Below, piece after piece: positions 18,168-25,528 of a stretch of 36,286 bases of DNA. Under the pieces are notes generated by a model. The model did no database searches and was not told the DNA's origin. It saw nothing but the letters and a program-made list of their open reading frames with translations. A program made the position numbers and the translations under genes. Position 1 is the stretch's first letter. Each line of letters opens with the position of its first letter. This DNA comes from Bacillota bacterium (lineage in GTDB: Bacteria > Bacillota > Clostridia > TANB77 > UBA1234), in contig JAEEHF010000065.1 in NCBI GenBank assembly GCA_016280725.1, forward strand, positions 92,365-128,650, given 5' to 3'.

Positions 18168-19058
18168 TTACTTAATAAGACCATGATGCCAAAGAGCCTT
18201 CTTCAAAAGGATTTCATGCTCAGTGGAAATATCACAAAGCGGAAGTCTGCATTTTCCAACATCAAGACCCATGTAGTTAAGTGCCGCCTTAACAGGGATA
18301 GGATTAACCTCGCAAAACAGTGCATTAATAAGATCCAAATAAGAAACTTGCGTCTGCATTGCCCTCAAGAACTTATCATGGAGACAATTCCAAACCATGT
18401 TATGAGTCTCAAGAGGAATAAGATGAGAAAGAACAGAAATCACACCAATTCCACCAAGCGACATAACAGGCAGTATCATGTCATCATTTCCGCTATACAC
18501 ACCAAGTTTATCACCACATTCGGCAATAAGCTTAGCACAATAGCTAATATTTCCACTTGCTTCCTTCACGGCAACAATATTGTCGATTTCGGAGAGTCGC
18601 TTCATGGTGGGAATATCGATGTTCATACCTGTCCGACTAGGAATATTATAAAGAATAATCGGGATCGAGATCTTTTTGGCAATATGCCCAAAATGAAGCA
18701 CCAAACCATCTTGTGTAGTCTTGTTGTAATACGGAGTAACCAAAAGTACACCATCTGCACCCATGTATTCTGCCTGCATCGAAAGATGAGTTGCATACTC
18801 TGTGTCGTTACTACCAGTACCGGCAATAACAGGTACCCTCTTATTAGCTCTCTTAATAGCATACTCAATTACAGCCAGATGTTCCTCATCAGTTAGAGTC
18901 GAAGATTCACCAGTTGTACCACAAATTATTATGGCATCTGTCAGATGGTCAATCTGATAGTCAATCAGCTGACCCAACCGCTCGAAATTAACAGTTCCAT
19001 CTTCTTTGAACGGAGTAATGATAGCAATGCCTGCACCTTCGAAGATTTGCTTTTTCAT
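18168..19058 (-). CDS. dapA: 4-hydroxy-tetrahydrodipicolinate synthase
   Basis: Condenses pyruvate with aspartate semialdehyde in the lysine/diaminopimelate pathway. The 296-residue (beta/alpha)8 protein has the pyruvate-binding GTTGES (T48/T49), the catalytic Tyr of YNIPSRTG (Y137), the substrate-binding R142 and the Schiff-base Lys of VAVKEASGN (K165). The ATG at 19058 is preceded by AAAGGAGG. The longer open frame to 19145 lacks a site. The codon style differs from neighbours: more G+C and CGG used for R27 and R142, suggesting transfer. The leader is only about 26 bases, so there is no lysine riboswitch. A single dapA with no other dap genes nearby is unusual but not diagnostic. Confidence 0.96.
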   Translation of the reverse strand: MKKQIFEGAGIAIITPFKEDGTVNFERLGQLIDYQIDHLTDAIIICGTTGESSTLTDEEHLAVIEYAIKRANKRVPVIAGTGSNDTEYATHLSMQAEYMGADGVLLVTPYYNKTTQDGLVLHFGHIAKKISIPIILYNIPSRTGMNIDIPTMKRLSEIDNIVAVKEASGNISYCAKLIAECGDKLGVYSGNDDMILPVMSLGGIGVISVLSHLIPLETHNMVWNCLHDKFLRAMQTQVSYLDLINALFCEVNPIPVKAALNYMGLDVGKCRLPLCDISTEHEILLKKALWHHGLIK

Positions 19059-19090
19059 AGCAGTTATACCTCCTTTATTGATTTTAAGAG

Positions 19091-19119
19091 AATATATCAT
19101 AATTCCGGCATTAAGTAAA
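19091..19119 (-). promoter_or_regulatory. Promoter for dapA
   Basis: On the minus strand, TTTACT (plus 19114-19119) is 17 bases from TATATT (plus 19091-19096), placing the transcript start about 26 bases before the ATG. Its -35 is 19 bases from the -35 of the divergent promoter at 19139-19167, so the two could share control. Confidence 0.55.
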
Positions 19120-19138
19120 CAGTTTGAGCGATTTTCTC

Positions 19139-19167
19139 TTGACAAGATGGAATTTGAATGGTATACA
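19139..19167 (+). promoter_or_regulatory. Strong promoter for the membrane protein at 19312
   Basis: A perfect TTGACA (19139-19144), a 17-base spacer and TATACA (19162-19167). It gives a leader of about 140 bases before the start codon. The -35 lies in a small palindrome, CTTGACAAG. Confidence 0.65.
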
Positions 19168-19193
19168 TAATAATCGAAATTGAATATTTAATA

Positions 19194-19257
19194 GCTTAGA
19201 CATTAATATGAATAAGCGTGAAAAAACGGAAATAATCATGAGAACTCTTGTCTAAGC
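19194..19257 (+). promoter_or_regulatory. Long inverted repeat in the 19312 leader
   Basis: GCTTAGACA (19194-19202) is an exact inverted copy of TGTCTAAGC (19249-19257), enclosing 46 bases. It is in the leader RNA, about 55 bases before the start codon. It could close a larger RNA structure or be an operator. No known riboswitch class was recognised. Confidence 0.4.
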
Positions 19258-19311
19258 CTTAGATATTCAGTTTACATTTTAGCTCATAATGAGCAAAGGA
19301 GTTGATCTTGT

Positions 19312-19977
19312 ATGCTACGCGACAACTTTGAAGAGGTATTAGATCGGTCTAAAGAAAAGAAAACAATCGAGAGAATAATCTGTATCATATTGAGCCTCAT
19401 TCTTGCCCTCTCATTTGTGGGTTACATGGGAATTACTGCTGATGTAACACCTGCAACATTTGACGACTATGTACCACTAAACTATGTAATCGAAGAAGTA
19501 GAAAATAATCCTGATCTCATGCTTCAAAGGGATGGAACAATTACCATTCAAAAAGATAGAATTATTTATACTATTGAAAACGAGCAATGCAAACTAACAG
19601 GAGTCTATGACAAGGATTTTAACCTTATTAGTAGAAGTGGCACTGATAAATCTTTTTCAGTTTTTTCTCTGGTTTTGGCCATGATTATAATGGGTACTCT
19701 AATTTGGACATGCGCACTACTTCTTTTGATTACAACTGTCTATTTGATCTGGTTTATTGTTCTCGTTGTATTGTCGATTTATAAAAAGCACGTCATAGAA
19801 AAGTCAATACAAAACGAAGAACAAATCAAAAAGGAAACAGCGCCTGAAAAAGAGCCTGCTCCCACTCAAGAAGAAAAAACTGAAATTGAGACTGAGAGTG
19901 AAGAAACCAAAGAGAAAAAAATAAGTTTTGAGGAAGTTATACCTCTTGAAGCGTTAACAGACGAGCTCTCTGATTAA
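19312..19977 (+). CDS. Membrane protein of unknown function with acidic cytoplasmic tail
   Basis: Not recognised. The 221-residue protein has two membrane helices, about residues 23-42 (IICIILSLILALSFVGYMG) and 122-162 (VLAMIIMGTLIWTCALLLLI and following). The region between them (about 80 residues) would be outside the cell. The C-terminal 50 residues are highly charged and rich in Glu and Lys. The start follows AAAGGAG. It has its own strong promoter and terminator and is single. One CGG arginine codon (LDRSK) and higher G+C mark it as atypical like dapA next door, so both may have arrived together. A link to dapA is only positional. Confidence 0.7.
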   Translation: MLRDNFEEVLDRSKEKKTIERIICIILSLILALSFVGYMGITADVTPATFDDYVPLNYVIEEVENNPDLMLQRDGTITIQKDRIIYTIENEQCKLTGVYDKDFNLISRSGTDKSFSVFSLVLAMIIMGTLIWTCALLLLITTVYLIWFIVLVVLSIYKKHVIEKSIQNEEQIKKETAPEKEPAPTQEEKTEIETESEETKEKKISFEEVIPLEALTDELSD

Positions 19978-19988
19978 TCTAATAAATT

Positions 19989-20018
19989 GTGGTGGAGAAA
20001 CATCTCCACCACTTTTTT
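19989..20018 (+). terminator. Intrinsic terminator after the 19312 gene
   Basis: Perfect 10-base stem GTGGTGGAGA / TCTCCACCAC with loop AACA and a run of six T, 11 bases past the stop. Confidence 0.92.
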
Positions 20019-20050
20019 ATAATCTATAAAAAGTCTATTCTTTTTAGCAA

Positions 20051-20086
20051 CAAAAAAATAGCAAGTCTTAAAAAGACTTGCTATTT
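20051..20086 (-). terminator. Intrinsic terminator after tRNA-Pro
   Basis: A 14-base perfect stem AAATAGCAAGTCTT / AAGACTTGCTATTT with a 3-base loop. On the minus strand it is followed by a T run, about 24 bases after the tRNA 3' end. It converges with the plus-strand terminator at 19989-20018. Confidence 0.88.
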
Positions 20087-20109
20087 CTGCATTTTATCCA
20101 TATTTTGGA

Positions 20110-20185
20110 TGGTCGGGGTGACACGGTTCGAACGTGCGACCTCATGGTCCCAAACCACGCGCTCTACCAACTGAGCCACACCCCG
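20110..20185 (-). tRNA. tRNA-Pro (anticodon TGG)
   Basis: A full cloverleaf on the minus strand. The acceptor stem is CGGGGTG / CACCCCG, discriminator A, and CCA is encoded. The anticodon loop TTTGGGA gives TGG, flanked by a GTGGT-type stem, and the T loop is TTCGAAC. Length is 76 bases including CCA. This tRNA reads CCA, the codon before two of the four CGGA sites described in the findings. Confidence 0.96.
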
Positions 20186-20270
20186 TTTTTTCAAAATGCT
20201 ATATTATATTATATCATTTATACCTGCTTTGCAATAGTTTTTTACAATTTATATTAAAGATTTTATGCCA

Positions 20271-20314
20271 AAAATGAGGGAATATCACCAATTACCTAGT
20301 GTATTCCCCATTTT
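20271..20314 (-). terminator. Possible terminator after the lipoprotein at 20336
   Basis: An imperfect stem AAAATGAGGGAATA / TATTCCCCATTTT with a long loop, about 20 bases after the stop. Only a short T run follows on the minus strand, so it may be weak. Confidence 0.5.
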
Positions 20315-20335
20315 ATGAAACTATAAATTAATGAA

Positions 20336-21058
20336 CTAAAGTGAAGAAACCATACTGTTAATGTCAACGGTATTATTTCTATCTGTTGCAATCACAGAAA
20401 TAAAGTAATCGCCAAGTTTTCTTATATAAATTGTCTGAACTGCAGATAGTCCATTTACAGTTGACACTGTCTCAACTGCTTTAAAGTCTTCTCCAGCTAA
20501 TTTAAAATCCTTAACACCTTTAATTGTATAATTTAGAGCTGTTTGACTTTCTAACATCGTAGTTAAACTAGAAACGTAATAGTCCATTGAAACAACTTGC
20601 AATGGCTTTTCAGTCATTATTTGTACTGAATTGCCACTATTAGGATCTTGAGCAATTAAATAATACACTGATGTCAATTCAGCTACTTTTTTTAATTGTT
20701 CAGTTGAACCATCCATTATTTCAAACCCAGCATTAATAAGTTGATCAATTTGTTCATCCGAATACCTTACCCACCCTTTTGGCATATCAAACTTTAAACC
20801 TAAGAAACTATTCGAATAAGTATTGCCATTCCAAGAACCCATTGAAAACTCTTGTAACTTACTATCAACTTTTGTCTCAATAGTCTCTTCTTTTTCTTCG
20901 GCCTTATTCTCTAATTCATCATTATTCACTTCTAATTCTGAAATCACAGTGTTAGAAGGCTTAACATTAGAAGGTTTATTATTTCCTCCAATATTACATG
21001 CTACTAGTGAAAACAACATTAATGCTGCAAGAATTATACCAAATAATCTTTTGTACAT
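20336..21058 (-). CDS. Lipoprotein of unknown function
   Basis: A 240-residue exported lipoprotein. Residues 1-21 form a signal with lipobox LVAC, the Cys being the lipidation site, followed by a low-complexity linker rich in Asn, Ser and Glu. The C-terminal domain (about residues 70-240) begins GNTYSNSFLGLKFDMPKGW, a motif seen in Clostridia lipoproteins of the DUF/PsbP-like type that bind or bridge surface components. The motif match is from memory of such proteins, and no function can be assigned. It is a single gene with its own promoter at 21098-21126. Confidence 0.75.
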   Translation of the reverse strand: MYKRLFGIILAALMLFSLVACNIGGNNKPSNVKPSNTVISELEVNNDELENKAEEKEETIETKVDSKLQEFSMGSWNGNTYSNSFLGLKFDMPKGWVRYSDEQIDQLINAGFEIMDGSTEQLKKVAELTSVYYLIAQDPNSGNSVQIMTEKPLQVVSMDYYVSSLTTMLESQTALNYTIKGVKDFKLAGEDFKAVETVSTVNGLSAVQTIYIRKLGDYFISVIATDRNNTVDINSMVSSL

Positions 21059-21097
21059 ATTAATTCCTCCTTATCTTTCGTTTATGTCTACATAATA

Positions 21098-21126
21098 ATT
21101 ATACTCTAAATTGGCGAAATTAACAA
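21098..21126 (-). promoter_or_regulatory. Promoter for the lipoprotein at 20336
   Basis: On the minus strand, TTGTTA (plus 21121-21126), a 17-base spacer and a consensus TATAAT (plus 21098-21103), 40 bases before the start codon. Confidence 0.65.
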
Positions 21127-21177
21127 TAATAAGTTTTATGTATACCTTGTAATCCCTACTTCCGTAGCAAATAAAAT

Positions 21178-21223
21178 TAAAAAAATCTATAGGTTATCTC
21201 AGATTTTATAGACTGATAGTCTA
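21178..21223 (-). terminator. Terminator region after the HD-domain gene
   Basis: Two hairpins follow each other. ATAGACT / AGTCTAT overlaps the stop codon. AAATCT / AGATTT is followed on the minus strand by a run of seven T. The second is the likely terminator. Confidence 0.6.
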
Positions 21224-21853
21224 TTCAAGTAAACTATTATCTTTTGCAAAATTTGAAACTGACAAGAAGTTCTGATCGTAATTGTACTTTCCTTGCCCAA
21301 AAGTAAGCCACATTTCTGACCAAGACTTTCCTTCTTTTAGTAATTTATATACCGTCTCGTCATGAATATTTTGAGTATCTTTTTCAATGTCAACTATTAC
21401 ACAGCCTTCTTCATCATAAAGCTTACATTGTAAATCAGCTTCAAGTTTATCTATATGATAGGCAAAATCAGCCTCTTTTGTCTTTCTTTCATCAAATTCA
21501 TATATAATTTCTTTGATCTTTTCTTTATCTCCAAGTGAATTTAGCACTTTCTCAATTGCTTCATGTCCTAGTTTGGCCTTTTCTTCCCTAGAAATTTGAA
21601 ACTGCGTTAAATCACCAATCAAAATTTCTTCAAGCTCATGAACCGCTAACATATATATTACTTTGTAAATATCTACATCATAATCAAATTCTGAATACAT
21701 TGCGATTGCAAGCATTTGTGCTGAGTATATATGCTCTGCAACGCTTTCTAGCCTTTCTCTTTCAACATGCCAATCTTTCCATCCAGTTCTGATTACATTT
21801 TTGAGCTTATTGCACAATACGTAGAATTTTAAAACATTTTCTTCTTTACTCAT
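21221..21853 (-). CDS. HD-domain hydrolase (YfbR/HD_3-like nucleotidase)
   Basis: A 210-residue HD-superfamily metal phosphohydrolase. The first metal His is in SVAEHIYSAQMLA, the second in AVHELEEILIGDLTQF, and the last Asp in HIDKLEADLQCKLY. The arrangement matches the HD_3 group that includes 5'-deoxynucleotidase YfbR. Here the doublet is His-Glu (HE) rather than the usual His-Asp. The substitution occurs in some relatives, so activity could be retained. A nucleotidase role is inferred. It is adjacent to, and divergent from, the tRNA-modifying radical SAM gene. Confidence 0.75.
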   Translation of the reverse strand: MSKEENVLKFYVLCNKLKNVIRTGWKDWHVERERLESVAEHIYSAQMLAIAMYSEFDYDVDIYKVIYMLAVHELEEILIGDLTQFQISREEKAKLGHEAIEKVLNSLGDKEKIKEIIYEFDERKTKEADFAYHIDKLEADLQCKLYDEEGCVIVDIEKDTQNIHDETVYKLLKEGKSWSEMWLTFGQGKYNYDQNFLSVSNFAKDNSLLE

Positions 21854-21945
21854 TTAGTACTCCTCACTTTTATATTAGTTATTGATTTTTATATCATTTT
21901 TTATTAAACTTTGCAAGTAAAGATAACCGCTGAAAAAGGAGAAAA

Positions 21946-22917
21946 ATGGACATATCTAGCAGAATTAACTATGTTAATAAATACTTAAAAGATAAATTTG
22001 GAGAGCGTACTTTAAAAATATGTATCGATGCAGGATTTACATGTCCAAATAGAGATGGTAGCAAGTCTTTTGATGGATGTATTTTTTGCAGTGAAAATGG
22101 TTCTGGAGAACACCTTAAAAGTAACTTAACTATTTATTCTCAAATAGATTCATTTTTTAAATCATATAAAATTGAAAGAGCTAATGCATTTATTTTGTAT
22201 TTTCAAAACTTTTCAAATACATATGGAGAAATCGAAACTTTAAAATCTAGATACGATTCTGCTATAGATGCATTTAACAAATTAGCTTCAAAATATACCA
22301 ACCATAAAAGACTAGTTGGCATTCAAATTGCAACTAGGCCAGATTGCATAAATGAAGAAATTGTAGAACTTTTAGAAAGTTATTCTAATAATTTTACTGT
22401 TACAGTTGAACTTGGTCTTCAAACCTCAAATGATGAAAATAACTTTTTAAATAGGTGCTACAATAATGATGATATAAGAAAAGCAGTGTCTTTATTAAGA
22501 GCAAAAAACATTGATGTAGTAGTACATGTCATGTTAGGTCTACCTACACCTACCGGGATAGAAACACATAAAGATATTGAAAATACGACTAAGTTTATTA
22601 ATTCTTTAGATATTCAAGGAATCAAAATCCACTCTTGCTATGTGGTTAAGAACACAAAGCTTGAAAAACTTTTTTATGAAAAAAAATATACTCCTCTAAA
22701 TCTTATGGAGTATTTAGAGGAGCTATCTTATGTTTTAACTCATATTTCGCCAGATTTAATTATCCATAGAATATCAGGAGATGCTCCAAAAGATATTCTA
22801 GTAGCACCTGATTGGAATACTCATAAAAAATGGATAATTAATGGTATATATAAAAAATTTACTACCGAAGACCTATGGCAAGGAAAATTTTACAAATCTA
22901 AAAATGAACTAATATGA
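21946..22917 (+). CDS. mnmL: TIGR01212-type radical SAM protein (YtqA/MnmL-like)
   Basis: A 323-residue radical S-adenosylmethionine enzyme, the same length as Bacillus subtilis YtqA. The 4Fe-4S ligands are in a CPNRDGSKSFDGCIFC pattern (C-x7-C-x2-C type) near residue 30, with FILYFQNFSNTY after it, both typical of TIGR01212. In B. subtilis, YtqA (named MnmL) acts with MnmM to make mnm5U at the tRNA wobble position. The match is by sequence pattern, and the partner mnmM is not in the window. The ATG follows AAAAAGGAG. Its 3' end overlaps the converging HAD gene by 28 bases. Confidence 0.82.
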   Translation: MDISSRINYVNKYLKDKFGERTLKICIDAGFTCPNRDGSKSFDGCIFCSENGSGEHLKSNLTIYSQIDSFFKSYKIERANAFILYFQNFSNTYGEIETLKSRYDSAIDAFNKLASKYTNHKRLVGIQIATRPDCINEEIVELLESYSNNFTVTVELGLQTSNDENNFLNRCYNNDDIRKAVSLLRAKNIDVVVHVMLGLPTPTGIETHKDIENTTKFINSLDIQGIKIHSCYVVKNTKLEKLFYEKKYTPLNLMEYLEELSYVLTHISPDLIIHRISGDAPKDILVAPDWNTHKKWIINGIYKKFTTEDLWQGKFYKSKNELI

Positions 22918-23375
22918 ACTGTTGAACAGCCAAGTTTTTCCTTAACCTCGTTTAAGATACTAGTTGTATCCTCTATCATAACTATTTTACGTTTTTCAAC
23001 ATTTGGATGATTATTTATGATATCGGATAAAACATTTACCTTTTCTTCGTTACTTTCAACAAAGTAAGAATTCTCTTTTGGTATACCATAGTATTTAAAT
23101 GCAAACTCAATTTTGCTATTCCTTTCTGCATCTGTAAATGCTTTAGAAATAACATATACATCACTTTTATTCTTATCAGCTAAATAATCTTGCATTCTTT
23201 TTGATACATATTGTTCGGTATATAGATTTGTTGCAGTATTATGAGTTTTAACCCATTCATCATCCGTGTCATCAAAGTGGTTATATTCCCCCCACTCCAT
23301 AATAGCAAGTACACCATCCATATCAAATACAAGTACATTATCTTTTTCACGCAATAAATCTTTAATCTTACTCAT
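22890..23375 (-). CDS. HAD-superfamily hydrolase-like protein
   Basis: A 161-residue protein. FDMDGVLAIME at residues 17-27 matches the HAD motif I (DxDG[VT]), YVISKAFTDA fits motif II, and IVMIEDTTSILNEVKEK fits motif IV. Small HAD phosphatases of this form occur beside phage-like and clostridial genes. The substrate is unknown. The Tyr/Asp-rich cap insert between motifs I and II is short. The gene converges on the radical SAM gene and overlaps its 3' end by 28 bases, without any terminator between them. Confidence 0.7.
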   Translation of the reverse strand: MSKIKDLLREKDNVLVFDMDGVLAIMEWGEYNHFDDTDDEWVKTHNTATNLYTEQYVSKRMQDYLADKNKSDVYVISKAFTDAERNSKIEFAFKYYGIPKENSYFVESNEEKVNVLSDIINNHPNVEKRKIVMIEDTTSILNEVKEKLGCSTVHISSFLDL

Positions 23376-23397
23376 ACTTCACCTCAGAAAACATTAT

Positions 23398-23423
23398 AAA
23401 AGAGAGGCTCTCACCTCTCTTTT
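23398..23423 (-). terminator. Intrinsic terminator between the HAD gene and the lipoprotein at 23438
   Basis: Perfect 10-base stem AAAAGAGAGG / CCTCTCTTTT with a 6-base loop. It ends the minus-strand lipoprotein transcript 14 bases after its stop. Confidence 0.8.
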
Positions 23424-23437
23424 ATTATATCATAAAT

Positions 23438-24022
23438 CTAAACTCCTGATTCAATAGAAAAATAACAAATATTTCCATCGCCATCAACGTCATAACTAAA
23501 TCCTACATAAAGATTTTCATAATTAAATACTGCATTATATTCATCATTAGAATCTGGATCACCATATGCATTTATCAAATCTTCGCGTGTGCTTCCAAGT
23601 TTAATTCCAGTAACTAGTTCAGCAGTTGAATTTGGATTTTCTTGACTTGTAAACTTAATAGTATAAATAATTCCTTTATCAGTTTCTTCAAGTGTTAAAC
23701 CTTCATAATAGTGAGTAGTAACTTCTCCTTCAACAGCGGCAGCACATGGAGTATATGTTTGAGGAGGTCTAATTTCTTCGCCTAATCCTTCTTTAACATC
23801 ATCAAATTTATCTTTAACACCAAATTCTACTCCGTTATATTTTACTCTGAATTTTTGATAAACGCTCTCATCAGCAGGACGAAGTTGAAATTCTTCTTCC
23901 TCGATTGGCACATTTGTTTCAACATTTGCTTCGTTAATTTCATTAGGTTTGTTTTCTTCTCCACACGCACACATTGCAAAACATAGTGCAATAATCATAA
24001 ATACAAGTAATAATTTTTTCAT
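23438..24022 (-). CDS. Lipoprotein with SmpA-like domain
   Basis: A 194-residue lipoprotein. Residues 1-20 form a signal with lipobox AMCAC, followed by an acidic Asn/Glu linker. The C-terminal part, TGIKLGSTREDLINAYGDPD followed by short beta strands (NLYVGFSYDVDGDGNICYFS), resembles the SmpA/BLIP fold of secreted binding proteins. The ATG at 24022 follows AAAAGGAG. It is the last gene of the surface-modification cluster (promoter at 26969-26997), 33 bases after the AlgX/J-like gene, so it may serve the same pathway. Function is unknown. Confidence 0.7.
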   Translation of the reverse strand: MKKLLLVFMIIALCFAMCACGEENKPNEINEANVETNVPIEEEEFQLRPADESVYQKFRVKYNGVEFGVKDKFDDVKEGLGEEIRPPQTYTPCAAAVEGEVTTHYYEGLTLEETDKGIIYTIKFTSQENPNSTAELVTGIKLGSTREDLINAYGDPDSNDEYNAVFNYENLYVGFSYDVDGDGNICYFSIESGV

Positions 24023-24055
24023 TTCATATTCTCCTTTTATATTTTATATTAATAA

Positions 24056-25513
24056 TTATTTTTCAGATTTAGATTCTAAAGATAGTAAATTTGCTGTATA
24101 TGCTTTATCTCCTACAACAACTCTTACTTTATACTCACCTTTTAATCCGTCTTTAGAGTTTATAAATAAAGAATAACCATTTTTACTATCTGTCTCTAAA
24201 AGTTTAGACTCACAAATTGGAAAAGCTTCATAAGTGATTATATCACTACCATTAGAAAGCTCAACATAAACTCTAGAATTTGTTATATCGATATCATCTT
24301 CTAAAACACCATATAATCTAATTCCATAACCTTCTACAGAAGATTTTGAAACTGGAACTGCTCCAATTTCTTTTATATTATTAATATTTTCTCTAACTGG
24401 TGCATATAAAAATGGTGCCGTTGCAATAATTCTATTTAAGTTTCTTTCAACAATCTCATAAACCATATCTGTTTTTTCAGAAACTGACACAATATCTGGA
24501 TTATCAGTACGCTTGAAGTTTGCCCTACTATAGTTGTCTATAAAGAATGGTAAAATTGCTCTTCCAAAAGAATCTCGAGACATAAATAATTTACTACCAT
24601 CCTTAACATTACTATTAAGTGATGTAAAATTATCATCTCCTTGTTCCTTGTCACTCATGTAATTCTCAAGTTGAGCTTTAGGATCTTGTACACCACGTGA
24701 AGCATTTTCAAATCTAAATGAAGTGTAATCAATATCATAAACGTATTGGTCATCCATAAACCCACCGGCAGGATATAAAAGTTTATCTAAATCTCCGCGC
24801 CATGTTTTTTCTATGCTATATTTAGCATCTTCATATGTTTTGTGTTCTTTATTTAAGCTGTCCATTATCGCATTATAACCAATTAATGCGCCTTGATAAT
24901 TCCAATGTGAATCTCTTCTATGATAAATTCCTTTATCTTTATTGTCTCTCATAACCTTAAGCATATCTACATGATTTACATTAAGCTTATCGAGTTCTTC
25001 ATTTATTCTAGTTAAATTATTTTCACCAGCTTTTTTATATGATGAAGGCATATATTCATCATATACGGATGCTTTGTTAGGCATAGCAACAAAAGTAAAG
25101 TTTCCACCTTTTTTTGTAATTGCTTCTTCAATTAGTGATAGCGTAACACCAACAGCATGTACTTCATTATCTGTAAGCGCATTAGAATTAATAAAGTCAT
25201 CACTTTCTGTATCATAGAAAAGCCAACCATCTTTACCAACAATAACATTTGATGAAGGTGCTTTCAAAATCTCAGCTTTAATAAAGTTACCCGCAGAAAG
25301 CAAATACGTTCTTAATGGCAATCTATCGTTAAACCAAGATTCAAATTGCTCTGAAAAATTAACATTAAAGCCATTTTTATCAAAAAAAGATGGAAAAGCA
25401 GTTAATTCTCTTTTTTCAATTTCTGCATTAGTTTTAACAAATGGCATTAAAACTAATGGTATAAAACATATTATTATAAATAATAGTATGTATAAAAACT
25501 TAATCTTTTTCAT
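24056..25513 (-). CDS. AlgX/AlgJ-like (DHHW) SGNH-type acetylation protein
   Basis: A 485-residue exported protein, with an N-terminal membrane/signal helix (FLYILLFIIICFIPLVLMPF). The body matches the DHHW/AlgX-AlgJ family, which transfers or positions acetyl groups on extracellular polysaccharide with a partner MBOAT. Family features seen are KDGWLFYDTESDD, HRRDSHWNYQGALIGYNAIM (catalytic Asp-His region) and SRDSFGRAILPF (serine motif SRDS). The ATG at 25513 follows AAAGGA. A TTG two codons earlier is possible. The gene is 15 bases from the MBOAT stop, an almost universal pair. The sugar acceptor is unknown. Confidence 0.82.
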   Translation of the reverse strand: MKKIKFLYILLFIIICFIPLVLMPFVKTNAEIEKRELTAFPSFFDKNGFNVNFSEQFESWFNDRLPLRTYLLSAGNFIKAEILKAPSSNVIVGKDGWLFYDTESDDFINSNALTDNEVHAVGVTLSLIEEAITKKGGNFTFVAMPNKASVYDEYMPSSYKKAGENNLTRINEELDKLNVNHVDMLKVMRDNKDKGIYHRRDSHWNYQGALIGYNAIMDSLNKEHKTYEDAKYSIEKTWRGDLDKLLYPAGGFMDDQYVYDIDYTSFRFENASRGVQDPKAQLENYMSDKEQGDDNFTSLNSNVKDGSKLFMSRDSFGRAILPFFIDNYSRANFKRTDNPDIVSVSEKTDMVYEIVERNLNRIIATAPFLYAPVRENINNIKEIGAVPVSKSSVEGYGIRLYGVLEDDIDITNSRVYVELSNGSDIITYEAFPICESKLLETDSKNGYSLFINSKDGLKGEYKVRVVVGDKAYTANLLSLESKSEK

Positions 25514-25528
25514 TTTCAAAAGTCCTTT

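Noticed and set aside
18183-18896. A 237-codon plus-strand open frame
   Set aside because: It lies wholly antisense to dapA, which has all its active-site residues. The translation has no domain pattern.
19020-19119. Lysine riboswitch before dapA
   Set aside because: The inferred transcript start is only about 26 bases from the ATG, too short for the known lysine riboswitch.
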